Below are positions 36,549 through 36,934 of a stretch of DNA of 36,934 nucleotides, in pieces (position 1 is the stretch's first letter; each line of letters opens with the position of its first letter). The notes under the pieces were generated by a model. It had not been told where the DNA came from and did no database searches. It was given only the letters and a program-made list of their open reading frames with translations. Location: NCBI GenBank assembly GCA_910579125.1, contig CAJTTH010000029.1:1-36934 (forward strand), written 5' to 3'. This DNA comes from an uncultured Oscillospiraceae bacterium (GTDB taxonomy: Bacteria; Bacillota; Clostridia; Oscillospirales; Ruminococcaceae). A program made the position numbers and the translations under genes.

Positions 36549-36934
36549 TCACATAGACATCTCGGGAGCGTCGCTCTGCTGCTGTTCAGGAAGGCATTCC
36601 GAAATTTTTTCGCTCAATGTTTTGAGTTTTTCGCAATCGTCAAAATTAAGGTCGCCGTTGTGCCTTGCTGTAAAATTAACGCATTTCCGAATATTTTCAA
36701 GTTCCTCAACATCGAATACCTTATTTTTATCGATAAGCCCCGAGCGTGTTGCAAAGCCCTCCTTTGCCGCCGAATAATCGGAATAATAATTGCCCTGCGT
36801 AACGCCCTTGTTATCGAACGTCCTCTCCCAAGTCACGAACTCAAAGCCATATTCGGTATTTTTTGCGGCAAGCACCGTGCCGTTAAACTCCGAAAGGCAA
36901 TGATAATCGCCTGTCAACCCCTCTGCCTTTAACA
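36549..36934 (-). CDS. C-terminal part of a YodL/LPD-type mobile-element protein (runs off the window)
   Basis: The reading frame is open to the window edge, so the N-terminus is outside or just at the edge. The visible 128 residues contain CLSEFNGTVLAAKNTEYGFE, FVTWERTFDNKGVTQGNYYS and DYSAAKEGFATRSGLIDKNK. This pattern is that of C-terminal domains of large antirestriction-like or YodL/DUF4316-type proteins in Firmicute conjugative elements. The end is Gln/Glu-rich (LPEQQQSDAPEM). An internal ATG could give a separate small gene. It is followed 12 bp later by the DUF6075-like gene, so it is in the same operon. Confidence 0.55.
   Translation of the reverse strand, partial: LKAEGLTGDYHCLSEFNGTVLAAKNTEYGFEFVTWERTFDNKGVTQGNYYSDYSAAKEGFATRSGLIDKNKVFDVEELENIRKCVNFTARHNGDLNFDDCEKLKTLSEKISECLPEQQQSDAPEMSM

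Overview
The window looks like chromosomal DNA of a gut-type Clostridia/Oscillospirales (Ruminococcaceae-like) Firmicute. The reasons are strong AGGAGG ribosome-binding sites, sigma-A promoters with 17-bp spacers, a Rex redox regulator, a DUF1540 protein, a SpoIID-like protein, PurF of the Fe-S Bacillus type, and remnants of a Firmicute integrative conjugative element. No taxon can be fixed without a search.

Layout. 1-830: a tRNA-Ser(UGA) gene on the minus strand and a decayed IS481-like transposase. 949-1622: an HD-domain phosphohydrolase gene broken by a small deletion. 1708-17421: the purine biosynthesis cluster in the order purE, HAD phosphatase, XRE-methyltransferase, MazG-like, purC, purF, purM, purN, purO, purH (AICAR transformylase domain only). 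Many small genes are threaded between the pur genes and several belong to immunity-like families: two NTF2-fold immunity proteins, a CbrC/UPF0167 protein, paired paralogues of unknown function, a zeta-toxin-like kinase and a duplicated methyltransferase pair. 17711-20765: an M23 cell-wall peptidase, an XRE regulator, a lipoprotein and a TM2 protein. 20775-26499: aconitase, four more small immunity-like genes, NADP-isocitrate dehydrogenase and rex. 26564-33115: a DUF3592-like protein, an XRE protein with a glycine-pentapeptide tail, an integral membrane protein, citrate synthase, a SpoIID-like protein and an AGCS symporter. 33138-36934: a DUF1540 gene followed by a degenerate conjugative-element segment with truncated, frameshifted and chimeric genes.

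How the genes work together. PurE, C, F, M, N, PurO and AICARFT cover most steps from PRPP to IMP; purD, purL and purB are not in the window. The last two steps are done by separate proteins (AICAR formyltransferase plus archaeal-type PurO) rather than by bifunctional PurH. Citrate synthase, aconitase and NADP-ICDH make the oxidative branch to 2-oxoglutarate and NADPH, with rex downstream of icd.

Most notable observations: (1) two copies of a structured leader, directly ahead of purM and of an unrelated membrane-protein gene, with stems that differ in sequence but keep pairing; (2) a promoter, 24-codon leader ORF and perfect intrinsic terminator ahead of purE, with no promoter seen after the terminator; (3) immunity-like gene arrays inside both the purine and the TCA gene clusters; (4) an XRE regulator with glycine at nearly every fifth residue over about 110 residues; (5) a chimeric gene joining the N-terminus of a VirB4/TraE-like protein to a Sel1-repeat relaxase-type C-terminus.
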